Of a stretch of DNA of 64,000 nt, positions 26,233 through 38,764 are shown in pieces. The stretch is from Chimaeribacter arupi (GTDB taxonomy: Bacteria; Pseudomonadota; Gammaproteobacteria; Enterobacterales; Enterobacteriaceae): positions 1-64,000 of the forward strand of contig NZ_PJZI01000011.1 in NCBI RefSeq assembly GCF_002858805.1, in the 5' to 3' direction. A program made the position numbers and the translations under genes. The notes beneath the pieces were generated by a model. The model did no database searches. It had not been told where the DNA came from and was given only the letters and a program-made list of their open reading frames with translations. Every line of letters starts with the position of its first letter. Within the stretch, counting starts at the first letter, position 1.

Positions 26233-26300
26233 GGCGACGGACCGGGAGCGCAACAGCATTACCGGGTCGCAAGACCTTTTGCGTGTACTGCGCGTGTACC

Positions 26301-26332
26301 AAGCCCCGTCCATTTTGTCGGGGCTTTTTTTC
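26301..26332. terminator. terminator between cutC and cmoB
   Basis: Stem AAGCCCCG with CGGGGCTT, a loop of about 10 bases and seven T residues on the plus strand, in the gap between convergent cutC and cmoB. Confidence 0.88.
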
Positions 26333-26353
26333 GCCTGATGGTCAGGGGCGGCG

Positions 26354-28101
<1,748 letters not shown>

Positions 28102-28168
28102 CTAACAGATAACCGCCGGAAATCATGCTGCCGGCGGCATAAACCGCGTTTTGCGCCTCTGCGCAGGC

Positions 28169-28564
28169 TCAGCGCAGGGTCAGGATCTGGCTCCAGGGCA
28201 GGTAATAGATATTGGCGGCCACCATCAGCAGCAGCGAGGCGTAGGTCGCCGCCATGCCGTTGCGCCGCCAGCGGAACTCCCGCTGTTTCAGGCCGACATA
28301 ATGGAACAGCCGGCCGCACAGCAGCATGATGCCGCACAGGTGCACCATCCAGATATCCGCCCCGTTCATCTCCATCATCACCAGCAGCAGCGCGGCGATC
28401 GGGATGTACTCCACCGCGTTCCCGTGTACCCGGATGGCGGTCTGTAACTCGTAAAACCCGCCGTCGCCATAGGCGACCCGGTACTGCATCCGCAGCCTCA
28501 CCACATCCACGGACAACTTAATCAGCAACAATGCGCCCAGCACCACATACAGCGCGCTAACCAT
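28169..28564 (-). CDS. yecN: MAPEG-family membrane protein YecN
   Basis: The 131-residue protein with four hydrophobic helices belongs to the MAPEG family (membrane-associated proteins in eicosanoid and glutathione metabolism). It aligns with E. coli YecN at RMQYRVAYGDGGF, IRxHGNAVEYIPIA and the C-terminal FRWRRNGM. Function in bacteria is unclear. The ATG at 28564 aligns with E. coli (MVSALY); a GTG two codons upstream is possible. It lies just upstream of cmoA on the same strand. Confidence 0.9.
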   Translation of the reverse strand: MVSALYVVLGALLLIKLSVDVVRLRMQYRVAYGDGGFYELQTAIRVHGNAVEYIPIAALLLVMMEMNGADIWMVHLCGIMLLCGRLFHYVGLKQREFRWRRNGMAATYASLLLMVAANIYYLPWSQILTLR

Positions 28565-28687
28565 GTTCACTCCACCGACTTATTGTTTTGCGCACGGATA
28601 ATACGCGCGCACGCCGGGCCTGTCTTGCGGAAAACGCTGAAAGCAAAGGAGAGGCTGTCCGCCGGGGTTGACACTTCCTTAGCAGGC

Positions 28688-29503
28688 TCAGAACAGCGCG
28701 GCCTGCTCCGGCCAGTCCGGTGCCGGGCCGAGGCCCTGGATCTGCGGTTGCAGCCGCTGCCAGATCTTCTGCGCCTGTTGCGGGGCATCGCTGCAATCCG
28801 GCGTATGGATGAACAGGTACGGCGGGTGGCTCTGCTGCCAGTCAGCCAGCTTAGTGAACCAGGGGGTAAACCAGGTGAGGTTATCCTCCAGTTTGTCGCC
28901 GCCGATAAAACGCACGATGGGCCGGTCAGCGGTACAGAGCGCATGGACCGGCAGTTGCGGTTTTTTACGCTGGGCATCACGCACGGCCGCATTGGCCGGG
29001 TCAGCATGGTGCACCGGGCGGCTGTCCAGCATCACGCGGTTGATGCCGCGCTGCGCCAGCCCCTGATTCAGCAGCCGCTCCTCCGCGCCTTTGGCAAAGA
29101 ACGCCGGGTGGCGCACTTCCACGCCATAACTGAACCCGGCAGGCAGCGCATCCAGAAAACGCCACAGCGCCGGCAGCCCCTGCGGGCCGAAAGCGGCGGG
29201 CAGTTGCAGCCAGAGCTGGCCGAGGCGCGCCTCTAAGGGAGAGAGGGTGTGGAAAAACTCACTCACCAGCGCGTCACAGTCGCGCAGCGCCGCCTGATGG
29301 CTGATGGTGGCCGGGAATTTAAAGCAGAAGCGGAAGCCGTCGCCGGTCATGTCACGCCAGCGCAACACGGTTTCCGCGTTCGGCAGGGCATAAAACGTGG
29401 TATTGCCCTCCACACAGGTGAAGTAGCGGCTGTAGTCGGCCAGGGTATGCAGGCCGATGCGGTGCCAGGCGGTATGCTGCCACTGCGGCAATCCGATATA
29501 CAT
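28688..29503 (-). CDS. yecE: YecE family protein (DUF72)
   Basis: The 271-residue protein belongs to DUF72, a TIM-barrel-like family found widely in bacteria and archaea. Visible family stretches are YIGLPQW, EGNTTFYALP, FCFKFPATISH, YGVEVRHPAF and TPDCSDAPQQAQKIW. The reaction is unknown. In E. coli it also sits between yecD and yecN, so the order here is conserved. Confidence 0.92.
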   Translation of the reverse strand: MYIGLPQWQHTAWHRIGLHTLADYSRYFTCVEGNTTFYALPNAETVLRWRDMTGDGFRFCFKFPATISHQAALRDCDALVSEFFHTLSPLEARLGQLWLQLPAAFGPQGLPALWRFLDALPAGFSYGVEVRHPAFFAKGAEERLLNQGLAQRGINRVMLDSRPVHHADPANAAVRDAQRKKPQLPVHALCTADRPIVRFIGGDKLEDNLTWFTPWFTKLADWQQSHPPYLFIHTPDCSDAPQQAQKIWQRLQPQIQGLGPAPDWPEQAALF

Positions 29504-29562
29504 GCAAGCGGGGTCCTTGAGCTGAAGCGCCGCCCGCGGCGGCGCTGGGGTCAGGCGGGGCG

Positions 29563-30135
29563 TTACGCGGGCAGGGCGGCCAGCACCTCATCCGTGGACC
29601 GCACCCGGCCGATACGCGGGAAGATCGCGGTGACGCTGCCGTTGTGCTGCGCCGCGTTATGCGCGCTGCACGCATCTTCCACAATCACCTGATTATAGCC
29701 ATATTCCCAGGCGCTGCGGGCGGTGGACTCCACGCCGATATTGGTGGAGATGCCCGCCAGCACAATAGTGTCGATGCCGCGGCGGCGCAGTTGCAGGTCG
29801 AGGTCGGTGCCGTAGAAGGCCCCCCACTGGCGCTTGATAACCAGGATGTCGTGCTCTGCCACGTTGAGTTCCGGCGCAAAGTCCCACCAGTCTGCCGGCA
29901 ATTCACCGGCCGGGGCGGGCTGGTCTACCGGCTGTTTCAGCGCCTCAGCGAAATCCGCTGACCAGCCGACCCGCACCAGGATGACCGGCGACCCGTGCTT
30001 TCGGAAGCGCGCAGCCAGCCGGGCGGCGTTGTCCACCACCTGTTGGGCGCTGTGCGGCCCACCGGCGAACGGCAGGATGCCTTTTTGCAGATCGATGAGC
30101 ACCAGCGCGGTGGTTGAAGGGGATAATGTGAGCAT
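29563..30135 (-). CDS. yecD: isochorismatase-family hydrolase YecD
   Basis: The 190-residue cysteine-hydrolase-superfamily protein has [10 protein letters not shown] with the catalytic Asp near residue 14, and [12 protein letters not shown]. It also has [20 protein letters not shown], where the family nucleophile cysteine position reads Asn-Ile. The usual catalytic cysteine therefore appears absent, as in true isochorismatases, which lack it. The substrate is unknown. The ATG at 30135 has AGGAG upstream; the frame is open 29 codons further without homology. Confidence 0.9.
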   Translation of the reverse strand: MLTLSPSTTALVLIDLQKGILPFAGGPHSAQQVVDNAARLAARFRKHGSPVILVRVGWSADFAEALKQPVDQPAPAGELPADWWDFAPELNVAEHDILVIKRQWGAFYGTDLDLQLRRRGIDTIVLAGISTNIGVESTARSAWEYGYNQVIVEDACSAHNAAQHNGSVTAIFPRIGRVRSTDEVLAALPA

Positions 30136-30362
30136 CGTGGGGACTCCTGAAAAAGGGGGCGGAAAAACGTCCGGCGTCAGGGCCGGCGCGGGGCCGGGGG
30201 TTGCTATACAACCGGCCGCCACGAGTTTATGCTACTGCCCGGAGGAATGGGTAAGCGCGGGGTTAACAAATTTGTTAAATGATGTGTGCCGACAACCGCC
30301 TGCGCGCAATTTTGTCGCGGCCTGACCCTGGGTTCGCTCTTATCGGATGCCTGAAATTCCTT

Positions 30363-30368
30363 TATAAT
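30363..30368 (+). promoter_or_regulatory. -10 element of the zinc-ribbon/aspS promoter
   Basis: A consensus TATAAT lies 37 bp before the zinc-ribbon gene. The matching -35 is weak (TCTTAT-like near 30338). The region 30136-30405 otherwise shows no feature. Confidence 0.6.
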
Positions 30369-30405
30369 GTCCGCCTTTTTTCACCAGCTATGACACTATA
30401 ACGCG

Positions 30406-30624
30406 ATGCCGATTTACGAATATGCATGCCAGGCCTGTGATCACCGGTTAGAAAAGTTACAGAAGGTGTCTGCGGCACCTCTGACCGAGTGCCCGGCCTG
30501 CGGCAAACCGACATTGACCAAACTCATCTCTGCGGCCGGGTTTCAGCTGAAAGGCACCGGCTGGTACGCCACCGACTTCAAGCCGGGCGGCAGCAACACC
30601 GGCAAGGGTGCCGCAGAGAAGTAA
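30406..30624 (+). CDS. FmdB-type zinc-ribbon protein
   Basis: The 72-residue protein has an N-terminal zinc ribbon of the FmdB/CxxC-CxxC type: Cys7-x2-Cys10 (YACQACDH) and Cys31-x2-Cys34 (ECPACGK). A flexible Gly/Lys-rich tail follows, with the motif GTGWYATD seen across the family. The founding protein was proposed to regulate formamidase/amidase genes, but the general function is unknown. It lies 74 bp before aspS and is probably cotranscribed with it. Confidence 0.88.
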   Translation: MPIYEYACQACDHRLEKLQKVSAAPLTECPACGKPTLTKLISAAGFQLKGTGWYATDFKPGGSNTGKGAAEK

Positions 30625-30698
30625 CAGCACACTAAAAAACAGCAGCACCGGCGGGGCACGGTTCCGCCGTTCCCCCAGCTGAGTTAAAGGATATCGTT

Positions 30699-32483
30699 AT
30701 GCGTACTGAATATTGTGGACAGCTGAACCTGTCCCATGTGGGCCAGGAAGTGACCTTGTGTGGTTGGGTAAACCGCCGTCGCGATTTGGGTGGCTTGATC
30801 TTTATTGATATGCGCGACCGTGAAGGGATTGTCCAGGTGTTCTTCGACCCGGATCACCAGGCCGCTTTCGCCCAGGCCTCAGAACTGCGTAATGAGTTCT
30901 GCATCCAGATTACCGGTACCGTGCGTGCGCGCCCGGAGAGCCAGGTCAACAAAGAGATGGCGACCGGCGGGGTGGAAGTGTTTGCCCACAGCCTCAACAT
31001 CATCAACCGCGCTGAGCCGCTGCCGCTGGACTCCAACCAGGTGAACAGCGAGGAGCAGCGCCTCAAGTACCGCTACCTTGACCTGCGCCGCCCGGAAATG
31101 GCCGACCGCCTGAAAGCACGCGCCAAAATCACCAGCTTTGTGCGCCGCTTTATGGACGATCACGGCTTCCTCGACATCGAAACCCCGATGCTGACCAAAG
31201 CGACGCCGGAAGGCGCCCGTGACTACCTGGTGCCGAGCCGGGTGCACAAAGGTAAATTCTACGCGCTGCCGCAATCCCCGCAGCTGTTCAAGCAGCTGCT
31301 GATGATGTCCGGCTTCGACCGTTACTACCAGATCGTGAAATGCTTCCGTGACGAAGACCTGCGCGCTGACCGCCAGCCGGAATTCACCCAGATCGACGTG
31401 GAAACCTCTTTCCTGAGCGCAGAACAGGTGCGCGAGCTGATGGAGAAAATGGTCCGCAACCTCTGGCAGGAAGTGAAAGGGGTTGATCTGGGCGCGTTCC
31501 CGATCATGACCTTCGCCGAGGCGATGCGCCGTTTCGGCTCCGACAAGCCGGACCTGCGTAACCCGCTGGAGCTGGTGGACGTCGCGGATCTGCTGAAAGA
31601 TGTCGAGTTCAAAGTCTTCTCCGGCCCGGCCAATGATGCCAAAGGCCGTGTGGCGGCCCTGCGTGTGCCGGGCGGCGCCCAGCTGAGCCGTAAACAGATT
31701 GACGAATACGGCAAATTCATTGAGATCTACGGTGCGAAAGGGCTGGCGTATATTAAAGTCAATGACGCGGCGAAAGGGCTGGAAGGCGTGCAAAGCCCGG
31801 TGGCCAAGTTCCTCAGTGAAGAGGTGCTGGCGGCCCTGCTGGCGCGCACCGGTGCCACCGACGGCGACATGCTGTTCTTCGGCGCAGACAGCGCCAAAGT
31901 GGTGACCGATGCCCTGGGCGCGCTGCGCCTGAAACTGGGCCGTGACCTGAAGCTGACCCGCGAAGGCACCTGGGCGCCGCTGTGGGTGGTGGACTTCCCG
32001 ATGTTCGAAGAGGATGGTGAAGGCGGCCTGGCCGCAATGCACCACCCGTTCACCGCCCCGCGTGACATGACCCCGGACGCGCTGAAGGCCGACCCGACTT
32101 CCGCTATCGCCAACGCCTATGACATGGTGCTGAACGGCTATGAAGTGGGCGGCGGTTCCGTGCGTATCCACCGCAGCGAAATGCAGCAAACGGTGTTCAG
32201 CATCCTCGGCATTAATGAGCATGAACAACGCGAGAAGTTCGGCTTCCTGCTGGATGCGCTGAAGTACGGTACGCCGCCGCACGCCGGCCTGGCCTTCGGC
32301 CTTGACCGCCTGGTGATGCTGCTGACCGGCACGGACAACATCCGCGACGTGATTGCCTTCCCGAAAACCACCGCGGCCGCCTGTCTGATGACGGAAGCCC
32401 CGAGCTACGCCAACCCGGCTTCGCTGCAGGAGCTGGCAATCAGCGTGGTGAAAAAAGGCAGTGACAACGCAGAGAACGCGTAA
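30699..32483 (+). CDS. aspS: aspartyl-tRNA synthetase
   Basis: The 594-residue class II synthetase matches E. coli AspRS. It has an N-terminal OB-fold anticodon domain (about 1-110), the catalytic core with motif 2 [16 protein letters not shown], the bacterial insertion domain and motif 3 [12 protein letters not shown] near the C terminus. It charges tRNA-Asp in the cytosol. Its stop codon overlaps the nudB start (TAATG), which couples translation of the two genes. Confidence 0.98.
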   Translation: MRTEYCGQLNLSHVGQEVTLCGWVNRRRDLGGLIFIDMRDREGIVQVFFDPDHQAAFAQASELRNEFCIQITGTVRARPESQVNKEMATGGVEVFAHSLNIINRAEPLPLDSNQVNSEEQRLKYRYLDLRRPEMADRLKARAKITSFVRRFMDDHGFLDIETPMLTKATPEGARDYLVPSRVHKGKFYALPQSPQLFKQLLMMSGFDRYYQIVKCFRDEDLRADRQPEFTQIDVETSFLSAEQVRELMEKMVRNLWQEVKGVDLGAFPIMTFAEAMRRFGSDKPDLRNPLELVDVADLLKDVEFKVFSGPANDAKGRVAALRVPGGAQLSRKQIDEYGKFIEIYGAKGLAYIKVNDAAKGLEGVQSPVAKFLSEEVLAALLARTGATDGDMLFFGADSAKVVTDALGALRLKLGRDLKLTREGTWAPLWVVDFPMFEEDGEGGLAAMHHPFTAPRDMTPDALKADPTSAIANAYDMVLNGYEVGGGSVRIHRSEMQQTVFSILGINEHEQREKFGFLLDALKYGTPPHAGLAFGLDRLVMLLTGTDNIRDVIAFPKTTAAACLMTEAPSYANPASLQELAISVVKKGSDNAENA

Positions 32484-32926
32484 TGGGTTATAAGCGACCC
32501 GAATCGGTGCTGGTGGTGATCTATGCCCAGTCCACCGGCCGGGTGCTGATGCTTCAGCGGCGGGATGACCCGGATTTCTGGCAGTCGGTCACCGGCAGCC
32601 TGGAAGAGGGTGAACCGCCGCTGCATACCGCGCAGCGTGAGGTGCTGGAAGAGACCGGCATTGATATTGCCGGGGAGAACCTGCCGCTGCTGGATTGCCG
32701 GCGCTGCATTGAGTTCGAGATCTTCCCGCACCTGCGCCACCGCTATGCCCCTGGGGTGTTCCGTAATCAGGAGCACTGGTTCTGCCTGGCGCTGCCCACG
32801 CAGCGTGAGGTGGTGATCACGGAACACCATGCCTACCGGTGGCTGGCCGCCCCCGAGGCGGCTGCCCTGACCAAGTCATGGAGCAACCGGCAGGCAATAG
32901 AAGAGTTTGTTAATTATTCAGTCTGA
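32483..32926 (+). CDS. nudB: dihydroneopterin triphosphate diphosphatase
   Basis: The 147-residue Nudix hydrolase removes diphosphate from dihydroneopterin triphosphate in folate synthesis. The Nudix box is complete (G-x5-E-x7-REVLEETG, about 38-60). It matches E. coli NudB (NtpA) at the N terminus (YKRPESVLVVIYA). Order aspS-nudB-yebC-ruvC is conserved in E. coli. Confidence 0.95.
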   Translation: MGYKRPESVLVVIYAQSTGRVLMLQRRDDPDFWQSVTGSLEEGEPPLHTAQREVLEETGIDIAGENLPLLDCRRCIEFEIFPHLRHRYAPGVFRNQEHWFCLALPTQREVVITEHHAYRWLAAPEAAALTKSWSNRQAIEEFVNYSV

Positions 32927-32947
32927 ACAGACTATTTGGAGATGCTT

Positions 32948-33691
32948 ATGGCAGGTCACAGTAAATGGGCCAACACAAAACACCGCAAAGCGGCACAGGA
33001 TGCCAAACGCGGTAAAATCTTCACCAAGATCATCCGTGAGCTGGTGACAGCGGCCAAGCTGGGCGGGGGCGACCCGGGCGCGAACCCACGTCTGCGTGCC
33101 GCCATCGACAAGGCGCTGTCCAACAACATGACCCGTGATACGCTGAACCGTGCGATTGCACGCGGCGTGGGCGGCGAAGATGACAGCAACATGGAAACCA
33201 TCATTTATGAGGGTTACGGCCCAGGCGGCACCGCCGTGATGGTTGAGTGCCTGAGTGACAACCGTAACCGTACCGTGTCTGAAGTGCGCCACGCCTTCAC
33301 CAAAACCGGCGGCAACCTTGGGACTGACGGCTCCGTGGCTTACCTCTTTACCCGTAAAGGCGTGATCTCCTTTGCACCGGGCCTGGATGAAGACACCGTG
33401 ATGGAAGCGGCGCTGGAAGCGGGCGCAGAAGACATCGTCGGTTACGATGACGGCGCGATTGATGTGTTCACCGCCTGGGAGAGCCTGGGCGAGGTGCGCG
33501 ACGCACTGGAAGCGGCCGGGTTCAAGGCAGAGACGGCAGAAGTCTCCATGATCCCGTCCACCAAGGCGGACATGGATGCCGACACCGCGCCGAAACTGCT
33601 GCGCCTGATCGACATGCTGGAAGATTGTGATGACGTGCAGGAAGTTTACCATAACGGTGAAATTTCCGACGAAGTGGCCGCGACGCTCTAA
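32948..33691 (+). CDS. yebC: YebC/PmpR-family protein
   Basis: The 247-residue protein matches YebC, starting [25 protein letters not shown]. The family was long called a DNA-binding regulator; recent work ties YebC-type proteins to translation of difficult sequences such as polyproline. An in-frame TTG at 32936 is open, but GGAG six bases before the ATG at 32948 and family alignment decide the start. A strong terminator follows. Confidence 0.97.
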   Translation: MAGHSKWANTKHRKAAQDAKRGKIFTKIIRELVTAAKLGGGDPGANPRLRAAIDKALSNNMTRDTLNRAIARGVGGEDDSNMETIIYEGYGPGGTAVMVECLSDNRNRTVSEVRHAFTKTGGNLGTDGSVAYLFTRKGVISFAPGLDEDTVMEAALEAGAEDIVGYDDGAIDVFTAWESLGEVRDALEAAGFKAETAEVSMIPSTKADMDADTAPKLLRLIDMLEDCDDVQEVYHNGEISDEVAATL

Positions 33692-33717
33692 GCGACCGTC
33701 CGCCCGCTGCACGACCC

Positions 33718-33748
33718 GATGCCGGACGCTTGTCCGGCATCTTTTTTT
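33718..33748 (+). terminator. Rho-independent terminator after yebC
   Basis: A 10-bp stem (33718-33727 with 33732-33741), four-base loop and seven T residues, 27 bp after the yebC stop. Confidence 0.93.
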
Positions 33749-33790
33749 AGACCGGGTGCAGCCGCACCCCGACAGGGCGACTTCCCTCTT

Positions 33791-34312
33791 ATGGCAATTA
33801 TTCTGGGTATCGATCCCGGTTCACGCATTACCGGCTACGGCGTCATCCGCCAGCAGGGCCGCCAGCTCAGCTACCTCGGCAGCGGCTGTATCCGCACCAA
33901 AGTGGACGATCTGCCCGGCCGCCTGAAACTGATTTACGCCGGGGTCTGTGAAATCATCACCCAGTTCCAGCCCGATTTTTTCGCGATTGAACAGGTATTT
34001 ATGGCCAAAAATGCTGACTCGGCGCTGAAGCTTGGCCAGGCACGCGGCGTGGCGATTGTCGCGGCGGTCAACCACGACCTGCCGGTATTCGAGTATGCCG
34101 CGCGTCAGGTGAAACAGACCGTGGTCGGCACCGGGGCGGCGGAAAAGAGCCAGGTGCAGCATATGGTGCGCTCGCTGCTCAAGCTGCCCGCCAATCCCCA
34201 GGCCGATGCGGCGGATGCGCTGGCCATCGCGATTACCCACTGCCATCTGAGCCAGAATGCGCTTAAGATGAGCAGCGACAGGCTTCAGTTAGCACGCGGC
34301 AGGTTGCGCTGA
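33791..34312 (+). CDS. ruvC: Holliday junction resolvase RuvC
   Basis: The 173-residue RNase H-fold endonuclease cleaves Holliday junctions with RuvAB. Acidic catalytic residues are seen at Asp8 (GIDPGS) and Glu67 (FAIEQVF), plus the [10 protein letters not shown] stretch near the C terminus. The ATG at 33791 gives [10 protein letters not shown], the conserved N terminus; the frame is open 24 codons further upstream without homology. It is followed by its own terminator before ruvA, as in E. coli. Confidence 0.97.
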   Translation: MAIILGIDPGSRITGYGVIRQQGRQLSYLGSGCIRTKVDDLPGRLKLIYAGVCEIITQFQPDFFAIEQVFMAKNADSALKLGQARGVAIVAAVNHDLPVFEYAARQVKQTVVGTGAAEKSQVQHMVRSLLKLPANPQADAADALAIAITHCHLSQNALKMSSDRLQLARGRLR

Positions 34313-34317
34313 CTTCA

Positions 34318-34343
34318 GGCTGGATATTCATCCAGCCTTTTTT
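34318..34343 (+). terminator. Rho-independent terminator after ruvC
   Basis: Stem GGCTGGAT/ATCCAGCC (34318-34325 with 34330-34337), loop of four bases, then six T residues. It separates ruvC from ruvAB. Confidence 0.92.
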
Positions 34344-34434
34344 ATGTTATAAACAGCGCAGTTAGTTATTCCGGCCGTCTGCCATACCCGGCAAACGGGA
34401 TGGCCGGCAGGCATTTTTTGCGAAGGGGAAGAGT

Positions 34435-35049
34435 GTGATCGGTCGTCTCAGGGGAATTATTCTGGAGAAGCAGCCACCGCTGGTGCTGCTGGAAACGCAG
34501 GGCGTGGGCTATGAAGTGCATATGCCGATGACCTGTTTCTATGAGCTGCCGGAACTGGGGCAGGAAGCCATCATTTTCACCCAGTTTATCGTGCGCGAAG
34601 ATGCCCAGTTGCTGTACGGTTTCAATGACAAGCAGGAGCGCGCGCTGTTCCGCGAGCTGGTAAAAGTCAACGGGGTCGGGCCGAAACTGGCACTGGCGAT
34701 CCTCTCCGGCATGTCGGCGCAGCAATTTGTGCGGGCCGTCGAAAAAGAGGAGATCACCGCGCTGGTGAAACTGCCGGGCGTCGGCAAGAAAACGGCGGAG
34801 CGGCTGGTGGTGGAGATGAAAGACCGCTTCAAGGGCCTGAACGGCGACCTGTTCAACAGCGTCAGCGACATCACACTGCCGCAGGCAGAAGAGGCGCGCC
34901 AGGAAGCCGATGCAGAATCCGAAGCGGTCTCCGCGCTGGTGGCACTCGGTTACAAGCCGCAGGAAGCCAGCCGCCTGGTCAGCAAAGCCGCCAAACCGGG
35001 TGCTGATTGCGAAACATTGATCCGTGACGCCCTGCGCGCCGCGCTGTGA
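34435..35049 (+). CDS. ruvA: Holliday junction branch-migration protein RuvA
   Basis: The 204-residue protein forms a tetramer that holds the Holliday junction for RuvB. It has an N-terminal OB-fold (about 1-64), central helix-hairpin-helix motifs ([13 protein letters not shown] and [13 protein letters not shown]) and a C-terminal RuvB-contacting domain. It starts with GTG (MIGRLRG) after AAGGGGAAGAGT. In E. coli ruvAB is under LexA control; no clear LexA box was picked in the 90 bp upstream. Confidence 0.97.
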   Translation: MIGRLRGIILEKQPPLVLLETQGVGYEVHMPMTCFYELPELGQEAIIFTQFIVREDAQLLYGFNDKQERALFRELVKVNGVGPKLALAILSGMSAQQFVRAVEKEEITALVKLPGVGKKTAERLVVEMKDRFKGLNGDLFNSVSDITLPQAEEARQEADAESEAVSALVALGYKPQEASRLVSKAAKPGADCETLIRDALRAAL

Positions 35050-35057
35050 GGTAAACC

Positions 35058-36062
35058 ATGATTGAAGCCGATCGCCTGATCTCCTCCACCGTGATCAATG
35101 AAGAAGAGATTATTGACCGGGCCATCCGCCCCAAACTGCTCAACGAATATGTCGGCCAGCCGCATGTGCGTGAGCAGATGGAAATCTTCATCCAGGCGGC
35201 CCGCCAGCGCGGCGACGCCCTGGACCACCTGTTGATTTTCGGCCCGCCGGGGCTGGGCAAAACCACGCTGGCCAACATTGTGGCCAACGAGATGGGCGTC
35301 AACCTGCGTACCACCTCCGGTCCGGTGCTGGAAAAAGCCGGCGATCTGGCGGCGATGCTCACCAACCTTGAGCCGCACGATGTGCTGTTTATTGATGAAA
35401 TTCACCGGCTCTCCCCAGCGGTGGAAGAGGTACTCTACCCGGCGATGGAGGACTACCAGCTCGACATCATGATTGGTGAGGGGCCGGCTGCGCGCTCCAT
35501 CAAGCTGGATCTGCCGCCCTTTACGCTGGTCGGTGCGACCACCCGCGCCGGGTCACTGACGTCGCCATTGCGTGACCGTTTCGGCATTGTGCAGCGGCTG
35601 GAGTTCTATCAGGTGGCGGATCTGCAACACATCGTCAGCCGCAGCGCCGGTTGCCTGGGGCTGTCGCTGTCAGACGAAGGCGCGCACCAGATTGCCCGCC
35701 GCGCCCGCGGCACACCGCGTATCGCCAACCGGCTGCTGCGCCGGGTGCGGGACTTTGCCGAAGTGCGCTCAGACGGCAACATTGACGGCAACGTCGCCAA
35801 CAAGGCGCTGGATATGCTGGATGTGGATGCCGAAGGCTTTGACTTTATGGACCGCAAGCTGCTGCTGGCGATCATTGATAAATTCACCGGTGGCCCGGTC
35901 GGGCTGGACAACCTGGCCGCGGCCATCGGCGAAGAGCGTGAAACCATTGAGGATGTGCTGGAACCCTTCCTGATCCAACAGGGTTTTATCCAGCGTACCC
36001 CGCGCGGCCGCATCGCCACGCTCCATGCCTACCGTCATTTCGGCATTGACCGGCCGGACTGA
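35058..36062 (+). CDS. ruvB: Holliday junction helicase RuvB
   Basis: The 334-residue AAA+ motor drives branch migration. It has Walker [10 protein letters not shown] (62-70), Walker [10 protein letters not shown], sensor I GATTRAG and the arginine finger region [12 protein letters not shown]-terminal winged helix binds DNA. It lies 8 bp after ruvA, forming an operon. Confidence 0.98.
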   Translation: MIEADRLISSTVINEEEIIDRAIRPKLLNEYVGQPHVREQMEIFIQAARQRGDALDHLLIFGPPGLGKTTLANIVANEMGVNLRTTSGPVLEKAGDLAAMLTNLEPHDVLFIDEIHRLSPAVEEVLYPAMEDYQLDIMIGEGPAARSIKLDLPPFTLVGATTRAGSLTSPLRDRFGIVQRLEFYQVADLQHIVSRSAGCLGLSLSDEGAHQIARRARGTPRIANRLLRRVRDFAEVRSDGNIDGNVANKALDMLDVDAEGFDFMDRKLLLAIIDKFTGGPVGLDNLAAAIGEERETIEDVLEPFLIQQGFIQRTPRGRIATLHAYRHFGIDRPD

Positions 36063-36089
36063 CCTGCCGCAGGTGAAATAATAAAAATG

Positions 36090-36115
36090 AAAAAGGAGCC
36101 TCACGGCTCCTTTTT
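36090..36115. terminator. bidirectional terminator between ruvB and znuB
   Basis: An 11-bp stem AAAAAGGAGCC/GGCTCCTTTTT with a four-base loop between the convergent genes. Confidence 0.93.
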
Positions 36116-36144
36116 CACATCAGTTGCAGATGAAATGCTGCCGG

Positions 36145-36930
36145 TCAGGCAGGCTGCTTTTTATTCAGGCTCAGCACAAACAGCAGGGCGGCACACAGCA
36201 CCACGGACGGCCCGGCAGGCGTATCGTACAGCGCGGAGAAGGTCAGGCCGCCGGTCACGGCCACCACCCCGACACCCACCGCCACGGCAGCCATCTGCTC
36301 CGGCGTGCGGGCAAAGCGGCGGGCCGTGGCCGCCGGGATAATCAGCAGTGAGGTAATAATCAGCGCGCCGACAAATTTCATCGCCAGCCCAATGGTCAGC
36401 GCCGTGACCAGCATCAGCACAATGCGCACCCGTTGCAGGTTAACGCCGTCCACATGCGCCAGCTCAGGGCTGATGGTCATGGAGAGCAGGGCGCGCCACT
36501 GCCAGCACAGCACCACCAGCACCACGACAACCCCGGCACCAATCATCCAGATATCGCTCAGCGTCACCGAGAGCAGATCGCCGAACAGGTACGCCATCAG
36601 GTCAACCCGGACATTGGACATCAGGCTCACCACCACCAGCCCGAGCGACAGCGCACTGTGGGCCAGGATACCGAGCAGGGTATCCACCGCCAGGTGCGGT
36701 TTGCGCTCCAGCCAGACCAGTGCCAGTGCCAGCACCAGCGTCACGGCGATCACCGCATAAAACGGGTTAACGTTCAGCAGCAGGCCAAACGCCACGCCGA
36801 GCAGCGAGGCGTGGGCCAGCGTGTCACCGAAATAGGACATACGGCGCCACACCACAAACGACCCCAGCGGCCCGGCGGCGGCGGCCAGCAACACCCCGGC
36901 CAGCCAGCCGGGTAACAGCAGTTCAATCAT
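36145..36930 (-). CDS. znuB: high-affinity zinc ABC transporter permease ZnuB
   Basis: The 261-residue permease of the metal ABC-3 family has about eight hydrophobic helices. It matches E. coli ZnuB at the N terminus ([42 protein letters not shown]) and along its length. It forms the membrane channel of the ZnuABC zinc importer. Its ATG overlaps the znuC stop by 4 bp, so both are translated in a coupled manner. Confidence 0.97.
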   Translation of the reverse strand: MIELLLPGWLAGVLLAAAAGPLGSFVVWRRMSYFGDTLAHASLLGVAFGLLLNVNPFYAVIAVTLVLALALVWLERKPHLAVDTLLGILAHSALSLGLVVVSLMSNVRVDLMAYLFGDLLSVTLSDIWMIGAGVVVVLVVLCWQWRALLSMTISPELAHVDGVNLQRVRIVLMLVTALTIGLAMKFVGALIITSLLIIPAATARRFARTPEQMAAVAVGVGVVAVTGGLTFSALYDTPAGPSVVLCAALLFVLSLNKKQPA

Positions 36931-37700
36931 GCTTCACGTTCCCCTGTGCGCGGTGCCGCCTGGCTTTTCAGCACAATGCGGCCTTTCAGGTCATGGCGGT
37001 GGTTATGGTGGTGGCGGTAGATCGCCAGTTGTTGTGCCCCGTGGCTGCCGAACATGGCAATAAATTCCGGGTGCATTGATACCACTTCCGGCGTGCCGGA
37101 ACAGCAGATGTGCTGGTTCAGGCAGAGCACATCATCGGTTTTCGCCATCACCAGGTGCAGGTCATGGGAGACCATCAGCACCGCACAGCCCAGCTCCTTG
37201 CGCAACTGGTCAATCAGGTCATACAGCGCCAGCTGGCCGTTGACGTCGACCCCCTGGGTCGGTTCATCCAGCACCAGCAGTTGCGGCCGGTTCAGCAGTG
37301 CGCGCGCCAGCAGCACCCGCTGGGTTTCCCCGCCGGAGAGTTTCTGCATCGGCTGATGTTGCAGGTGGGCGGCTTTGACCCGCTGCAACGCCGGCAAGAT
37401 GTCCGCTTTTTTAACGCCCGGTTTCAGGCGCATAAAGCGGCTGACGGTCAGCGGCAACGTGGCATCCAGGTGCAGTTTTTGCGGCACATAACCAATGCGC
37501 AGGCCCGCTTCCCGCACCAGCGAACCGCTGTCAGGGGAAATCAGGCCCAGCACCACGCGGACCAGCGTGGATTTCCCCGCGCCGTTCGGGCCGAGCAGGG
37601 TCAGGATCCGCCCCGGTTTCAGGGCAAGTGAAATATCGGAGAGCACCCGCCGGTTGCCGAAGCTCACCGACACGTTCTCCAGGGTGACCAATGTGGACAT
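36927..37700 (-). CDS. znuC: zinc ABC transporter ATPase ZnuC
   Basis: The 257-residue ATPase has Walker [10 protein letters not shown] (about 37-45), signature [10 protein letters not shown] and Walker [13 protein letters not shown]. It powers zinc import with ZnuB and ZnuA. The C terminus carries a His-rich patch ([10 protein letters not shown]), consistent with metal handling. The Zur box lies in the divergent promoter region shared with znuA. Confidence 0.97.
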   Translation of the reverse strand: MSTLVTLENVSVSFGNRRVLSDISLALKPGRILTLLGPNGAGKSTLVRVVLGLISPDSGSLVREAGLRIGYVPQKLHLDATLPLTVSRFMRLKPGVKKADILPALQRVKAAHLQHQPMQKLSGGETQRVLLARALLNRPQLLVLDEPTQGVDVNGQLALYDLIDQLRKELGCAVLMVSHDLHLVMAKTDDVLCLNQHICCSGTPEVVSMHPEFIAMFGSHGAQQLAIYRHHHNHRHDLKGRIVLKSQAAPRTGEREA

Positions 37701-37726
37701 AGTGATTACGTCTTGCAGTAAAATTC

Positions 37727-37749
37727 GAATGTTATAATATTACGTTTCA
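37727..37749. promoter_or_regulatory. Zur box in the divergent znuCB/znuA promoter
   Basis: The sequence GAATGTTATAATATTACGTTTC closely follows the E. coli Zur operator, which has the same GTTATAATAT core, in the 76-bp gap between divergent znuC and znuA. It includes a TATAAT that is likely the znuA -10 box. Zinc-bound Zur would repress both directions. Confidence 0.85.
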
Positions 37750-37776
37750 CAAAATAAAACGACGAGATAACTCATT

Positions 37777-38745
37777 ATGATACAAAAAAAACGCTGGTTG
37801 CCGTGTGCCTTTTTCGGTGCGTCTTTGATGGCGGCTGCTTCTGTACACAGCGCGGAGGCCGCCGTGGTGACTTCCGTCCGCCCGCTTGGGTTTATTGCCG
37901 CCGCCATTGCTGACGGCGTCACGCCGACGGAAGTGCTGCTGCCGGACGGTGCGTCTGAGCACGACTACGCGCTGCGGCCGACCGATGTGCTGCGCATCAA
38001 GCAGGCCGATCTGGTGGTGTGGGTCGGCCCGGAGATGGAAGCGTTTATGACCAAATCCCTGGCGCAGCAACCGGCGGAGCGGCAGCTCTCTCTGGCAGCC
38101 TTGCCCACCGTAAAGCCGCTGTTATTACGCGGTGAGCATGATCATGATGAGCATGGCGAAGAAGCGGCCGATCACGCGGGAGAAGCGGCAGAAAATCATG
38201 CGCATGACCATGACGAAGATCACCATCATGGTGAATACAATATGCATCTCTGGCTCTCGCCGGCGATTGCAAAACAGGCGGCCATTGCGATTCATGACAA
38301 ATTATTGGAACTCAAGCCGCAAAATAAGGACAAACTAGACGCGAATCTGCGCGACTTCGAGCTTAACCTCGCGCAAAGCCAGCAAAATATTGCTACTATG
38401 CTTGCGCCCGCGCAAAACAAGGGGTATTTCGTTTTTCATGATGCGTACACGTACTTCGAAAAACAGTTTGGCCTGAGCCCGTTGGGGCACTTCACGGTCA
38501 ACCCGGAAATACAGCCCGGCGCACAGCGTTTACATCACATTCGAACACAGTTGGTTGAGCGTAAAGCGGTCTGCGTTTTCGCTGAACCACAATTCAGGCC
38601 AGCCGTCATTGCGGCCGTTGCGCAAGGGACCGGTGTCCGGATGGGCACCCTTGATCCGCTTGGCACCGGGCTGCCACTGGGGAAAACGAGCTACATGACG
38701 TTCCTGTCACAGATAGCCAACCAGTACGTGAGCTGCCTGAAGTAA
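37777..38745 (+). CDS. znuA: periplasmic zinc-binding protein ZnuA
   Basis: The 322-residue cluster A-I binding protein delivers zinc to ZnuBC. A signal peptide (about 1-27) is followed by the conserved SVRPLGFI and [12 protein letters not shown], containing one zinc-ligand histidine. A His/Asp/Glu-rich loop (about residues 113-152, with repeats such as HDHDEH and [12 protein letters not shown]) is typical of zinc-specific members. C-terminal ligand regions [11 protein letters not shown] and LDPLGTG are present. The length is somewhat above the 310 of E. coli, mainly in that loop. Confidence 0.97.
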   Translation: MIQKKRWLPCAFFGASLMAAASVHSAEAAVVTSVRPLGFIAAAIADGVTPTEVLLPDGASEHDYALRPTDVLRIKQADLVVWVGPEMEAFMTKSLAQQPAERQLSLAALPTVKPLLLRGEHDHDEHGEEAADHAGEAAENHAHDHDEDHHHGEYNMHLWLSPAIAKQAAIAIHDKLLELKPQNKDKLDANLRDFELNLAQSQQNIATMLAPAQNKGYFVFHDAYTYFEKQFGLSPLGHFTVNPEIQPGAQRLHHIRTQLVERKAVCVFAEPQFRPAVIAAVAQGTGVRMGTLDPLGTGLPLGKTSYMTFLSQIANQYVSCLK

Positions 38746-38764
38746 CATCAGAGGATAACATCAC

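Noticed and set aside
30879-32282. 467-residue open frame on the minus strand
   Set aside because: It lies entirely antisense to aspS, has no ribosome binding site and has a composition (His/Gln/Arg-rich) typical of GC-rich shadow frames.
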